A DNA stretch of 64,000 nt from Cunninghamella blakesleeana (GCA_017871115.1 JAFCIZ010000006.1:2294001-2358000); one strand, 5' to 3'; shown: positions 1-11,970, numbered from the stretch's first letter. Numbers and translations are program-made. The notes: generated by a model from the sequence alone, not told the origin.

Positions 1-774
1 TAAAAATAAAATATAATCAAATATTCATATTGAATCATGTCAATAAATATGGAATAATTATAAACTATACTATTTATTTTAAATAATTATTTGACAATAT
101 AATTATATCTTACCTGCTACAGTTTTGCATTTATTACTTTGTAAATGACCGATAAAATGCCATTCAATATCACTAGGAAGCTAATAAAAATAGTATATTT
201 AAGAAGAAAAAAAAAAAGGTCTTAAAAACAAATAATAAAACGCTAAAGTGGATAAAACATAATTATTATTTCAATTAATTATGTATTACCTTTGCACTTT
301 TTTCTACAAGTTCTTGAACCTAAATATAATAAATATAAACGTGTAGAGGTATAAATATATAAAATAATCAGAATAAAAGCACAGTAACAATAAATCTACA
401 ATATATAACATTGATCATATTATATTAATTACATAATTTTCTCCAAAGTGACGTTGTCCAGCTTCATATGCATACATTAAATCTTCTGCTGGCTTATATT
501 TACTAACTGCTACAAGACGGGCCTATTTTTTTAAAATATAAAAATGCACATAATACGTACATAGTATATTAATTATATATTAAATAAAAGTTTATTACTT
601 TTAATTTAAAAGAATAATTACATTTTCTTTATGATTCACTGTTTTCATAGCTTCTCTAACATCAGCAATATTTTGAGTGATTTCGAGTTTACGTTGTTCA
701 GCGGACATTGTATGTTTATTCCTTTGAATAGCTGATTTTATAATAGTATTTAAACGATAAAAGGATCTTGGCAT
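1..774 (-). CDS. Pyridoxal-phosphate homeostasis protein (YggS/PROSC family), 3' part off the window
   Basis: Four exons can be joined in frame: 774-622, 522-433, 319-290 and 180-114. The last ends at a GT donor and the next exon appears to lie left of position 1. The first 98 codons match the start of the YggS/PLPBP family (yeast YBL036C). These are alanine-racemase-like single-domain barrels that bind PLP and buffer its supply to B6 enzymes. The PLP lysine is in the strand [10 protein letters not shown] (Lys59), followed by a typical H-F-G-E-N-Y at residues 55-81 region and then VQELVEK and the [11 protein letters not shown] block. The first ATG gives a 22-residue basic, acid-free leader before a second Met (residue 23), where the conserved part begins. 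The leader could be a mitochondrial presequence, which is inference. Introns are about 100 nt. Family assignment is secure; the C-terminus is not visible. Confidence 0.9.
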
Positions 775-1157
775 AATCTAACGATTATGAAAAGGAAGAG
801 AAAAAAAAAAAAAAGAAAAAAAAAGGATGCCACCAATTTTTTTTAAGAATTAAATTGAATCCCAGAATATTTTATAGCCAATATTTTTTGTTAAATTGAC
901 AATCGTGTAACTTATATTTTAAAAAATCATGTTAGAAATAATATAATGCTAAATGATTTATAGACTTTATTATTATTAGCATAATAATAACTATCTTAGA
1001 ATTTAGCGATAGAATTTTATATAATACCTCAATTATATTAATTTACAATATACTATTGATATTACGACTATAATGCTATTATTATTATTTTTTCTTTTAT
1101 ATATAGAGCTTGATTTATTCATTAAAGTAGTACTGTTTTAATTATAAATAAAATCAT
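775..1157. other. Intergenic spacer
   Basis: This A+T-rich stretch lies between the start of the PLP-homeostasis gene and the 3' end of ELP5, both on the minus strand. It must hold the promoter of the former and the terminator of the latter. It contains an A-rich tract at about 797-822 directly upstream of the start codon. No ORF or RNA gene was recognised. Confidence 0.6.
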
Positions 1158-2458
1158 CTAAATATCTAAATCATCATCAGGGTCTTCATCATCAAAGTCA
1201 TCAGCAGCATCCGGTTCATAAAAAATAGCGCCACCGGTGGTTGTAGATGTTGAAGCAGAAGAGGAAGAAGTACCATCAATTTCGATTTGTTGCGCTTTCA
1301 AATAAGGAAGAACCAATTTTTCTTTTGTTTTACGCTGCTCATCGGTTAAAGTTAAATTAAAAGATAAGTTGGCAGTTGGATCAGGTGTTGAATCTTTATC
1401 ATTTTTCTTATCATTGTTATTTTCTTCATCATTATCCATATCATCTTCTTTTTCGATACCGAAATAACTTGTAGGTACCACCTTAATTCTATTATTATTA
1501 TCATTTGTATCCAAATAAAATCCATTGGTTTCATAACTAACTTTACCACTTTTACGTCTCCATTCTATTTTTGCTAACGCTCCACGATGAATATTATTAG
1601 ATGTAATAGTTAAATAAGAGAAAGTATCCTGTGCAACAAATCCTGTTAATCTTGCTTGATTTTCTGATTGAGCAGTTGGTGCTTTTAATGGTTCTAAACT
1701 AATAATCACAGATGCTAATCGGTTTAATGAGTCTATATGTGGCGGTAATGTTTGTTGTAGTAATACATTAGTATTATTATAATCTGGAATAGGTCGCATA
1801 TCGACATGATAGCCAACAATAGCTCGAATGGTTTCTGTATAAAAAACAATATGACACAAAAAAAAAAGTTGCATAAACGGAAAAAGTTACAAATCAATTT
1901 TTTTTTTTACATTACTATGGTTATCAAACAATAATGATTTTATTTTATATACATATATATATACATTGTTGTCATATTTATATCTTTATTTTTACCTGTT
2001 GTCAAAGATTCGATTGCCTTTAAAAATTGATAAGTACGGTAAGTAGACACTTGAGAAAAAGAATTTAAAGCATCAATAAAAATAGTTGTATTAGGCGATT
2101 TTTTAATCCATTCCATAACGTTTGGTAAAATATATTTTTCAAATTCCTTGATATTATGAATATGATCAAAATCCGCACAGTTATAAAAAGGTTGTGTATC
2201 ATTTTCCCAGCCATATGGATCGGTATAAGCATCAATAATATGTAACTGTTTTGTATTTTGAAACTGTTGAAGGTATAGGGAAGGTGACGTTTCTGTCAAG
2301 ATGGCAATTACTTGGTGATTAGGATCTGTATCAAAAGCCCGCTGACTAAACTCTATTAATAATGGTAACGCCGAACACTGAATAGAATCATTAATAACAA
2401 TTAAAGGTGAAGCTTTTTTATTATTCAGTAGCTGATCTAAAGACAATTGGGTGGTCAT
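1158..2458 (-). CDS. ELP5: Elongator complex protein 5 (Elp5/Iki1)
   Basis: Two exons, 2458-1996 and 1834-1158, join in frame (TTG ACA ACA G|AA ACC) to give 379 aa. The product is a RecA-fold subunit of the Elp4-5-6 ring of Elongator, which modifies wobble uridines of tRNAs. Matching features are an N-terminal region with the pattern S-P-L-I-V-I-N-D-S-I-Q-C-S-A-L-P-L-L, a central F-I-D-A-L-N-S-F strand in the Walker-B position, and a second half with E-P-L-K-A-P-T plus an A-K-I-E-W-R-R-K-S-G-K-V strand. The C-terminus carries the Elp5-typical lysine/leucine stretch (KEKLVLPYLKAQQ) and then a strongly acidic D/E tail ending LDI. The Walker motifs are degenerate, as is usual in Elp5. At 379 aa it is longer than yeast Elp5 (309 aa), mostly through Asn/Asp/Ser-rich insertions. 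The intron is 161 nt. Confidence 0.85.
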
Positions 2459-3398
2459 AGTTTATACTATTTATTTTATTTTATTTTTTCAATAAAAAGA
2501 GAGTAAAAGAAAAAAAAGGTGTTTAAATTTTTTTTGAAAATAAAAAAATGGTTTCAAAGTCCACAGTGACTTATTATAAAAAGGGCACTACCACTTTTTT
2601 TTGTTTATTTCAATTATTACCTTTTAATCTTTTATAATTCCTTTTTGGTTATTCTTATTCTTATTTACCATTTCATTTATTCCATTTCATATATTTTTTA
2701 ACCTTATTACATTTTTTTCTTATTATTTTTTAAAAAAAATTATGTAGTATTACTAAAACACAAATAAAGACTTGATCATAGTTATCAGTTTAAAAACATC
2801 ATTTCATAAATATGTCACGTATTCTTTTAGAATAAACATAATAAAAACAAAACAAAAAAAATTTAATGCATAATAATAATACAAAATATGACGATAATAT
2901 AGATATATGTGAAATAAATAAATATTTTAAATAAGAATTATAAATAAATAATAAATACGTAAATATGATATAAAAGGTTAAATTTTAAAAAAAATACAAG
3001 AGTATATTTGTGAAGTATATTCAAAAAAAATAAAACTTAGTAAGGTATAATATTTATCATTTTCACATTATAAAAATAAAAGGAAATTCAATTTATACCC
3101 TCTATTAACATAATAGAAAATGGATTAATTCATATATAATAACATATGATTGGCTGATCTTTTTTAATTGTATATTTTCAATATTACAAAAAGAAAAAAA
3201 ATTGTTTAAGATCATTTTTTAAACACAGTTAATTATACCTCAACTTATAAAATTATAACTTTTTCACTTTTTTTTTTTTTGACCTCTTTTTTTATCTTTT
3301 ATCATCTCATTTTTTTTATTTTTTATTTTAATCTTCACTTTTATCTCTTCCTTTCTTTATTGTTATTTTTTTATTTTTCTTATCGTTATCTTAAAATA
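2459..3398. promoter_or_regulatory. Divergent promoter region between ELP5 and the 2OG-oxygenase-like gene
   Basis: These 940 bp separate two divergent start codons, so the region must carry both promoters. It is A+T-rich with several T and A tracts. A CCAAT-type element in reverse orientation (gattggctga, about 3147-3156) lies about 245 bp upstream of the plus-strand ATG. A pyrimidine-rich run (3265-3390) directly precedes that ATG, as seen before many start codons here. No ORF of note. Confidence 0.4.
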
Positions 3399-4896
3399 AT
3401 GTCACAACGAAAATTCAAATGTATTGATTTATCTGATTTTGATAAAAGAAAAGATATTATCGTAAAAGATATTATGACAGCATCAACTGAACATGGATTC
3501 TTTTATGGTAAATAATACAAAATAAGAAGGGTATATTCTATTTTTTTTTTTTTTTTTTTTTTTTTGGTTATACAAAAAAAAATTATTTACTTTATATCAA
3601 AAGGTGTATATATATATATATTTGTATAAAATAACTATATAATTTTTTACATTGAATACTATGATCGCTTTAAAGTTTAACTCATTAAAAAAGTATATAT
3701 TATTTAATTTTTAAAAAAATAGTTGTAAACCATGGGATTAATAGCAATGATATTCAAGATATGTTTGATACTGGAAAACAATTTTTCGCATTACCCGATA
3801 ATATTAAATCTAAATATTCATTAGATGTACCTAGAAACGCTGGGTGGGAAAAGTTATCACAGGTATATGATTTTTTTATATTTTTCCCCCACTTTTTATT
3901 TTTACCGCTCTTCTTTTTATTTTACCTACAAAATCTGAAAATTTTTTAAACATTTTTTCTTCTTCCATTTCCTCTTATCTAAAAATAATAATACTATGTT
4001 TGAAATAGATCCGTCCACAAACTGCGCTACCTGATTTAAAAGAATCTATGCAACTTACATTCCATCATATTCCTGATTTATGGCCAAGCGAACAAGATGT
4101 ACCCAATTTTAAACCTAAAGTAGAGCATTTTATGAAACAGTGTAATGATTTATCACAAAAGATCCTCGAATGCCTTGCTATTGGATTAAACTTTCCATAT
4201 GATTATTTTACTCGTTGTCATGATATTACCCAACCTGATGCTTTGAATTCACTTCGTTTCCAGCATTACCTTGATTTAACTGATATCCACACTGAATTTA
4301 GCGATGATTATTATAGAACAGGACCACATACTGATCCTGATACATTAACCTTATCTTTCCAACCAAATAACAATAAAAAGAAAATGGCTGACGGCGATTG
4401 TCATAGTGTTTTAGAAGCTTGCCAAGGTAGAGATGATGTCAATACATTTGTTCAAGGCCAACAATGGGTCCCTCTTGTACCAAATGAAGATGAAATCATA
4501 TGTAATATTGGTGATATGATGATGCGTTGGAGTGATGATGTATTAAAAAGTAATTTTTACCGTGTCAATCGTCCAAAGGTGGGTGAAGATTTATCATCTC
4601 GTTATAATATCTCTTATTTTGTCCAAGCAAATAAATCGGCTATTATCCAAGGTCGTACCAAATATAATCATCCTCTAACTGCTGGTGACTTTTTAAGACA
4701 AGCCATGGAAAGAAATCATCAAAGAGTAAAGAAATTAATGGATCAAAGGCATACTGAATTATATCGTAAACAACAACAGCAACAACAACAGGGTCAACTT
4801 CATAATAAACGGAACCTCTCTTCTTCTTCATCCACTTATTCACAACAACAACAACAAAAACGTCGTACCATTGTAGCTCCAGTACTTGCTATTTAA
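3399..4896 (+). CDS. 2-oxoglutarate/Fe(II) oxygenase-like protein (isopenicillin N synthase fold) with altered metal triad
   Basis: Three exons (3399-3507, 3723-3862, 4009-4896) give 378 aa. The layout is that of the isopenicillin-N-synthase/2OG-Fe(II) dioxygenase family. It has an N-terminal DIOX_N-like part with I-D-L-S, H-G-F-F-Y and V-N-H-G-I, a G-W-E-K-L-S-Q segment, then the jelly roll with GPHTDPDTLTLSF (first metal ligands His190 and Asp192), W-V-P-L-V-P, and I-C-N-I-G-D-M-M-M-R-W-S-D-D. Where the family has S-T-x-H-R-V (distal His ligand) this protein has SNFYRV, with Tyr267 from codon TAC. Where the family has R-x-S for 2-oxoglutarate it has R-Y-N (281-283). It may be a non-canonical or inactive enzyme. 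The C-terminus is Gln- and Ser-rich. The substrate cannot be told from sequence. The start is supported by the S-Q-R-K-F-K-C-I-D-L-S opening. Confidence 0.8.
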
Positions 4897-5242
4897 AAAA
4901 GAAAATGAAGCCAATATTGACTTCTTTTTATATTGATATACATTTATATTTTTATTAATGCCATTATCACTTTTATCAAGTTTACCTTACTCTATATTCC
5001 ATTGTAAATAGTTTGCTATTTTTTTATTGGTATTTTATTTTATTTTATTATTTTTGTTATAACCACTTTTTTATTTTCTCTACTTTCTGCCATTATTTTT
5101 ATTATTTATTATTATTAGTATTATTTTTAAATATCTTATATATATATCTATCTATCTATCTTATTTTTCATATGATTATCTTTTATTAAAATAATTATGT
5201 TATCCATTTAATATTGTGTAATTGATGTTTATAGGTATTTAT
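4897..5242. other. Convergent 3' spacer
   Basis: Short A+T-rich spacer between two converging genes, with TATATCTATCTATCTATC-type repeats near 5140-5160. It should hold both polyadenylation regions. Nothing else was seen. Confidence 0.6.
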
Positions 5243-8200
5243 TTATAGCGAATGATCGCTTTGAAATTTCGCATAAATTGCGAGAATATCGTCGTCTATT
5301 TGCTCCCTGGCCCTTTCACATATAGAATCTATAATTTGGTCGATATGGCATTGATGTATGCTGTCTATATTTATATTTTCTCTGAGTGCAATTGTTCCCG
5401 CTTCCCTGTTTATAATATAATAATAATAACAATAATAATATATTAATGGTCGGATAAGGTTTTAACACAAATAATAAGGTTTAAATATACATTTCACACA
5501 TAGATATATTTATTTATTTATTTATTTATGTTTTTTCTTTATATATATATTCATTTTTTTTCTTTTACCTGAAAAGGTGCTCCAAATCAGCACCTGTACA
5601 ATGATTGGTTATTTTGGCAAGTTTCGTAATATCAACATCACTATCCATCTTTATTTTATTCTTTAATTTTATAATAATATCTTGACGATCCTCTTCTGTA
5701 GGCATACCAACATATATTAGTTGATCCAACCGACCTAAATAATATTAAAAATCATAATAACATAAATAAATATAAATTTAATAAATACAACAAACCAGCT
5801 ATTACTATTCTTGTATATATAAACTTTATATATATTCAGATATACCTGGGCGTAATATAGCATCATCAATTTGATGAGGTCGATTTGTACACCCAATAAC
5901 AATAACACCTTGTCTTCCTTCTACACCGTCCATTTCATTTAAAAGCGTGCTAAGCACTCTTTCATTAACCCCTCCACTACTTTCACTACTATCCCATCCT
6001 ATCATTATTGTAAAAAACAAATAAATAAATATGAATATAAATATTATTTGCATAAGTGTGTATGTATGTTTTATCTTTTACCTCGACGTGATCCTATAGC
6101 ATCCATTTCATCAATAAATATTAAACAAGGAGCAATTCTTTTAGCCGTAGCAAACAACTGACGTATTTTTAATTCAGTTTCACCAAGATATTTTGAAAAG
6201 ATTCCAGGTCTATATTTTTAAAATAAATAAATAAAAAAGTTATAAATATTAGTCATTTCATTCATATGGTATATTATTGATATAAGTGGTATTATTTCCT
6301 TTTTTTAAATTTTTACCCGTTAATAGATATAACATTCATCATTGATTCTGACGCTAATGCTTGTATCATGCTTGTTTTCCCACAACCTAATTTAAATTCA
6401 AAAATGACTCATTATCAATAAAGTTTATTTTTATTTTATTATTATTTCATATAATAATATAGATGTGGATATATATATATAAATATATATATTTATGTAC
6501 CTGATGGACCATATAGCAAAAGACCAGAAGGTGGTAATATACCTAAACGAGTAAATACTTCGGGCTGTATCAGTGGTGTTAAAGTTGATTGGCGTATCCT
6601 TTTTTTAATTATATTATATCTATGTAAATATATAAACGGAAATAATACAAATACAAATAATAATAATAATAACTGAGTACAAGTTATTTTACATTTTCAA
6701 GATCATTATTTTCTTTTTCTTTTTATTAAATTACTGCCTTTACCCTCCAATATCATCCCAAGATCTTTTAGGTAATGAAATATCAATGTCAATTTGTTGT
6801 GAAGGTTGGTAGTTGTCAAGAGCATATTCAAAATCAGACCAACTCACAGCACAACTATTAGAGTATATATTGAAAAAGACAAAAAAAAAAAAAAATTAAG
6901 CAAAGCATTTACATTGTGAATATATACATGATAAAGCTAAAAATAAAATAAAATATACCTTTCATTTTCTAGATTAAGTTTAGATAAATCATGTACGAGT
7001 TGATCAGTAGTATTATCAATAGATCGATGCTTTTTACGAATGGACTTTAAACTTGCATTTCGACATACTATTTTTAAATCTCTTGCAACATAACCAGAAG
7101 TACGCTAAATATATGTTTAAGTAAATGTAATCGTAATCATCAAGATTATATGTATTCATTCATTATTGTTATAAAAAAAGATAAAACTTACTAGAGAAAT
7201 TTGTGTAATGTAATAATCCAATTTATCTTCAACACTATTCACAGGTGCAAGACTCATTTTACTAATCATAGATCTCAGTAGTAATTTTCTTTGTGACCTA
7301 TATTAATTTTATAATACACATTAATTAGTATAATGTAAAAAAAATTATTACTATACTTATTTTATTTTTTTAAAAGTTTCAATTGATTATACATATTAAA
7401 AAAATGGAATTTACATTGTTGGTATTGGGTAAGTTAAATGTTGTTTAAATATATCCACTTTTTTTAATCGGTCAGGTAAACTTTGCAATTGTCTTGCGAC
7501 TCCAATAACGCATATCTGTAATATATGTATAGTAAAAGCCGAAGCATGAGATTACTCTTTTTCATTATTTTTTTTAATTATTATCACCTACTTTCTATTA
7601 TTATAATATTAGTATTTTTACCTTTTCGGAATCAGGAATACGGGCAATTTCATTATATATTATATCAAGAATCCTATCATTTTCTAATGTTATTTTAGTT
7701 AATACACTTTATAATAAACACTAATAATAATAACAATTGAGTATTATTTTTTTTAATCATGATTATTATTAGACAATTTACCTTTTCCAATATTATTTAA
7801 ATCTTTTATTAATACAATAGATGGAGAAGCAATCATTGCTTTATTGAGTATCAAATGAAGAGGATTATAATTATCAAATTCTTTCAATGGCCATTCTTCT
7901 TTTAATACGAGTAATTTCTGAATTGATATCTCAAATAATTGACAATCTAAATGCTGACTTGCTTGCCTATTACATATTATAGAAAAGAACAATAGAAAAA
8001 TAAAAAATGGGTTTTTATTAATAATTATGAACTTTGTTATCTTTATAAATATATATGATGAATCAAAACTTACTTTACTAAAGTTGTCTTGCCAACACCT
8101 GCTACACCATGGATTAAAATAGATTTAGCTACTGGGATACCAAGTTGATGAAAAGAAGTAATATGATCAAAACTACTCCCTGATAGATAAATCAACAATA

Positions 8201-8757
8201 TATATATATATATATTAAAAAAAATCAAGTATATGTTAAATAAACATTCTATTGTTTATTTTCTTATTTTATAATACAAATATGAATATATATACAAGAG
8301 CAATAACATTACTTACGAATCATATCCACTAAATTTTTCAATAGTTCATTTTGTAATATATCTACCGTATGATCTAATGCTGGCTGCATTCTTATTGTTT
8401 CAATGTTAATATATGTTGAGTTACGATCTACTTTATAAGGTTGATTTTCTTTATTACTAGAAGGAAAAATATCGCGTACTTTAATTTCAATCCACCGACC
8501 ACCTACATTCCAACGAATAGTTTCATTAAGAGTAATCTACTTTACAAATATATATAATAGTTAGTGAATAAAATTCAAAATGGCATTTGCGAATTATAAT
8601 AATAATAATAAAGTCATTTCTTTATTACAGCTTGATCAGGAAGTCGGCGTCGAATCATATCACCATAATCAGGAAGTCCACGTAACCATTGCTTATTTTT
8701 ACTGACAGCGCCTTCGGTAATTGATATCTGTATAAAAACTTTTTCAGCTACCAGCAT
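5243..8757 (-). CDS. Double-AAA ATPase, AFG2/SPATA5L1 (AFG2B)-like, with degenerate first AAA domain
   Basis: Fifteen exons splice in frame to 654 aa: 8757-8629, 8536-8317, 8179-8074, 7966-7782, 7683-7622, 7515-7415, 7297-7192, 7104-6959, 6854-6744, 6619-6501, 6386-6317, 6209-6082, 5998-5846, 5734-5569, 5405-5243. After a short N-terminal part come two AAA modules. D1 has a good Walker A (GVAGVGKT, 141-148), but Walker B reads S-I-V-L-I-K-D-L-N-N (202-210), so the usual D-E is K-D, and sensor 1 is also altered. D2 is intact: W-D-D-I-G-G, GPSGCGKT (426-433), LIFIDEMD (481-488), I-G-C-T-N-R-P and R-P-G-R-L-D. The pattern E-R-V-L-S-T-L-L-N-E-M-D-G-V resembles SPATA5L1/AFG2B, which acts in 60S maturation and protein unfolding. 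A PEX1 or other type II AAA assignment is less likely. Exon 10 was placed at ACATAG|A because it restores the normal spacing between I-G-G and the Walker A. Exact orthology is inferred. Confidence 0.78.
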
Positions 8758-9439
8758 TTTTATATTTATTAATTTTAAAAAACAAGAGAATAATGTAGAA
8801 GAAAAAATAATTTAAAGCAAAGACTTTTTATTTTTTTAAAGTTGGTCTCCAATAATTCAAGCACCGCTGTTTTTTTCAACTGCATATTTTAATCAATTTT
8901 AAATGTTGAATAGTTTTTTTATTATTACTATTATTGTATATTCTAGATTTTATGTTTTTATTACTTATTATAATTAACTTTTATTTGTTTGTTTTTCTTT
9001 TTTTAAAAAAGGTGATCACTCTATAAATTACCAAAAAACACATTTTATCAACAATCCACATTATATCAGGTGAGTGTTTTGCAAATAATAAATAATAATT
9101 TACTTTTATTAATATATTACCAAAAAAAAAAAAAAAAAAAAAAAAATGTTTCTAATCATATATCAATACTTTTCATGAAGTAAACTGTATATGTTGTTCA
9201 TTTGTTAAAAATAATGGATATGGTTTAAATATATATATATATATATTTATTTATCACATTACTAGGGATAATTTCACGAAAAAAAAAAGAGTGATGATTT
9301 ATTATATTTGTTAAAATAAATAATACGTATATATAAAATAAGAAAAAGAGAAAAATATAAGTAAAAATGATGAATATATAATTATAAAATGAAATAAATA
9401 GAAAAATACAACCAAATCAATGGATTAAAGGAAACACAC

Positions 9440-9470
<31 letters not shown>

Positions 9471-9569
9471 AAACCGACGATAGAAAAGAAAGAGCTACAA
9501 GATAAATAAAAATGGGGGGGAGGAAGAGAGGAAAAGAGAAAAAGAGAGAGAGAGAGAGAAGAGGGAAGG
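8758..9569. other. Intergenic spacer with a possible spliced non-coding transcript on the plus strand
   Basis: This 812-bp region lies between two minus-strand genes. It contains TATAAA at 9022-9027, then a textbook donor (atatcag|gtgagt, GT at 9070-9071) and a plausible acceptor (cattactag at about 9257-9265). No long ORF follows. A purine-rich tract (9483-9567, GA-rich) lies just past the stop of the next gene. Otherwise it is TA repeats and homopolymers. Confidence 0.35.
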
Positions 9570-10009
9570 TCATATGATATAAGACTTTGGGAGTGGGTAT
9601 GTATTACATGAAGAAGGTTTGGGAATAGGAAGTAAACGAGAAGAGAGTTCATTATTTATTAATGAAGAAAAAGAAAAAGAATGGGAGATATTATTATGAG
9701 GATATAAAGAAATCAAATATTGTTGTTGTTGTTTTTGTTGTATTAAATCCATTTCATCAGGAGGAGGGTCTAACCAAGCATCGGGCTCTTGTAATCTAGA
9801 TAACCGATACTTTACACCAAGGTAACTTAAATAATTTGATTTTGGAAAAATTCTTACACGCTTTACATCAGGAAAATGGGAATCTTCAATATCTACAAAA
9901 GTACCTCCTAAATTATGTGTTTGCTCCAACTTTTGTTGATTTTGACTATCAAAAGGGACCCACGTAGAATGTTGAAATACTAACCATGTATAATACCTTG
10001 GCTTTTGTC

Positions 10010-10047
<38 letters not shown>

Positions 10048-10205
10048 GTATATCCCCCTTGCGTTCCATTCATTAGTATTTTTATATTATTACTATTATT
10101 GTTGTTACGTTGTTGTCGTTGCTGTTGTTGAAGTTGTCGTTGTTGTTGCTCTTGCAATGTTGTTTCAAAATTATATGGGTGATTTCTAATATTTCGAACT
10201 GCCAT
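9570..10205 (-). CDS. Low-complexity protein with a WWE-like region
   Basis: Single uninterrupted frame of 211 aa with a clear start at 10205. The first 65 residues are Gln- and Asn-rich, including a 12-residue Asn run encoded by a TTA/AAT-type repeat. The folded core (about 68-140) has Y-Y-T-W-L-V-F-Q-H-S-T-W-V-P-F, then L-E-Q-T-H, I-E-D, R-V-R-I-F-P and Y-R-L-S-R-L. This pattern of a Trp pair near the start with an L-E about ten residues later resembles WWE-type modules, which occur in ubiquitin, ADP-ribose and DDHD phospholipase proteins. The tail is Ser/Pro-rich. No catalytic domain is attached. The WWE reading is inference; the function is unknown. A frame running the other way through the Asn repeat is a shadow. 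Confidence 0.6.
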
Positions 10206-11038
10206 TTTTTTTATTTTATTTTTCCAGTCAATTTTATATAACGTTAAATATATTATGTGTATGTATGTATGTATGTATGTATATATATATATATATATAT
10301 ATGTATATTATACTAATATTATTAAAATAGTAGATATAATTGATATATATATATATATATATATAAATGAAAATAAAGTATTTTATTTTTTTTATTTTAT
10401 TTTATTTTTTTTAAAAAAAAAAAAGAGAGAAAGAGTAAATGAGAAAGAAAAAATCGTAGTATAAAAAGGAATTTTTATAACCAAAAATTTATATTTTTTT
10501 TGGTTACACATTGGATGACCACCCAAAAATACTAATCTTATATTCAACTGAGATAATAAATAATAATAAACATGATCCATGATGATTTATATATTTATCC
10601 ACTTTGCTCACATACATTGTACAAAAAAAAAAAAATTAGTTTGGATTAGTTGTGATTCTATACCATATATATAAAGATATATAAATATTTTGCCTAGTTA
10701 CTTTATCACTATTAAAAGTGTATTTTTTTATAATTCTTAGGAAATGAAATCACTGGTATTTAACAAATAAATCAAATACATCATTAAACTTATATATACA
10801 TATACTGTTCCTCGGTGATTTGTAAATAATAATAATAATAGTAGTAAAAAGAGTTAAATAAAGTTTACTTATTAAGATCGATTAAGTTCAACTCTTAATA
10901 CAAATTATAACCTCATGTTATATTCCAAAAAGAGTGTGCAACAAGGAATCATTTTATTTGTTAAAAATAAAAATACTAAAACTTTTAAAATCGTTATCAT
11001 TATTTATTTATTATTTACTTTCTTAAATTAAAAAAAAA

Positions 11039-11083
<45 letters not shown>

Positions 11084-11317
11084 TCCACACACTTTTTTCC
11101 TATTTTTTTTGATAAGCAAAGCACAGACATAAATTATTTCCCTTCCTATCTCTTTTTCTATTTAATGTAATATGAAACATTATTGATCAAATATAGTAAC
11201 TTGGATTATAAAGTTCAGTATCAATTTTCTGATCATTAAAAAAATTCACATGATATCAATGTTAACATGCAAGAATTATAAATGTTATTATAATTAGAAA
11301 TGATTTTTTTCTTTCTT
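10206..11317. other. Intergenic spacer with microsatellites
   Basis: Between the start of the WWE-like gene and the 3' end of the farnesyltransferase gene. It has a (GTAT)n run passing into (AT)n at about 10253-10302, a second (AT)n at 10344-10364, a T8A12 junction at 10405-10424 and a 19-unit (AT)n at 11042-11079. No gene was recognised. Confidence 0.6.
11042..11079. repeat. (AT)19 microsatellite
   Basis: Uninterrupted AT dinucleotide repeat about 240 bp past the stop codon of the farnesyltransferase gene. Confidence 0.95.
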
Positions 11318-11907
11318 TTATTGTTCTTCATATTCTTCTTCAATTGGTTCATCATCTAATGGAAATATATCCTTGATAGATTCTAACTCTGCTGAATAAA
11401 AATAATGAATCATACTTCTAGCCTTCTTCATTGGTATATTATGGATTGGGTGTGTAGGCGCCTAATATGAATGATTTACAATACATAAATAAAGAATATT
11501 AAGTTAATAAATAATATATACACTCCTTTTTTTTTAACCCCAATGATTTTTTTAAATAATAATAATAATAACAACAATAATATTAAATGCAGATATAAAA
11601 TAAGTATGATTTTCGCTTACCAAGAGATTTTCAACATCCCCAACAACAACATAATCATTAGAAGATTTCCACATCAATGATCCAATACCACCGACATACG
11701 GGTTGAATCCTTTTTCCGATAGCAATTTGGCTATTCTTTCATCTCTTTGTATTTGGTGCTGCGCTGTCGATAACCCAGATAAGCAATAGCATGTATGATA
11801 GTGATCAGGTCCTCTAATGACGTTATTTTTTTTTAAAAAAAAAAAAAAAAAGAGAGTAAAAATAAATATAATATACATTAATATTCATTTGATAAAAACT
11901 TTTAATT

Positions 11908-11970
<63 letters not shown>

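Noticed and set aside
5252..5446. Plus-strand ORF of 64 codons
   Set aside because: It is the complement of the last exon (5405-5243) of the AAA ATPase gene, whose minus-strand reading continues a well-conserved protein to a stop codon.
6600..6610. Acceptor AAAAAAAG|GATACG for exon 10 of the AAA ATPase
   Set aside because: In frame, but it shortens the segment between I-G-G and Walker A by seven residues relative to the family. ACATAG|A at 6620 gives the normal length.
7683..7740. Nearer acceptor (ATAAAG) for exon 5 of the AAA ATPase
   Set aside because: It puts a stop codon in frame after two codons. The acceptor ACATTAG at 7684-7690 keeps frame and has a TTAACTAA branch-like site.
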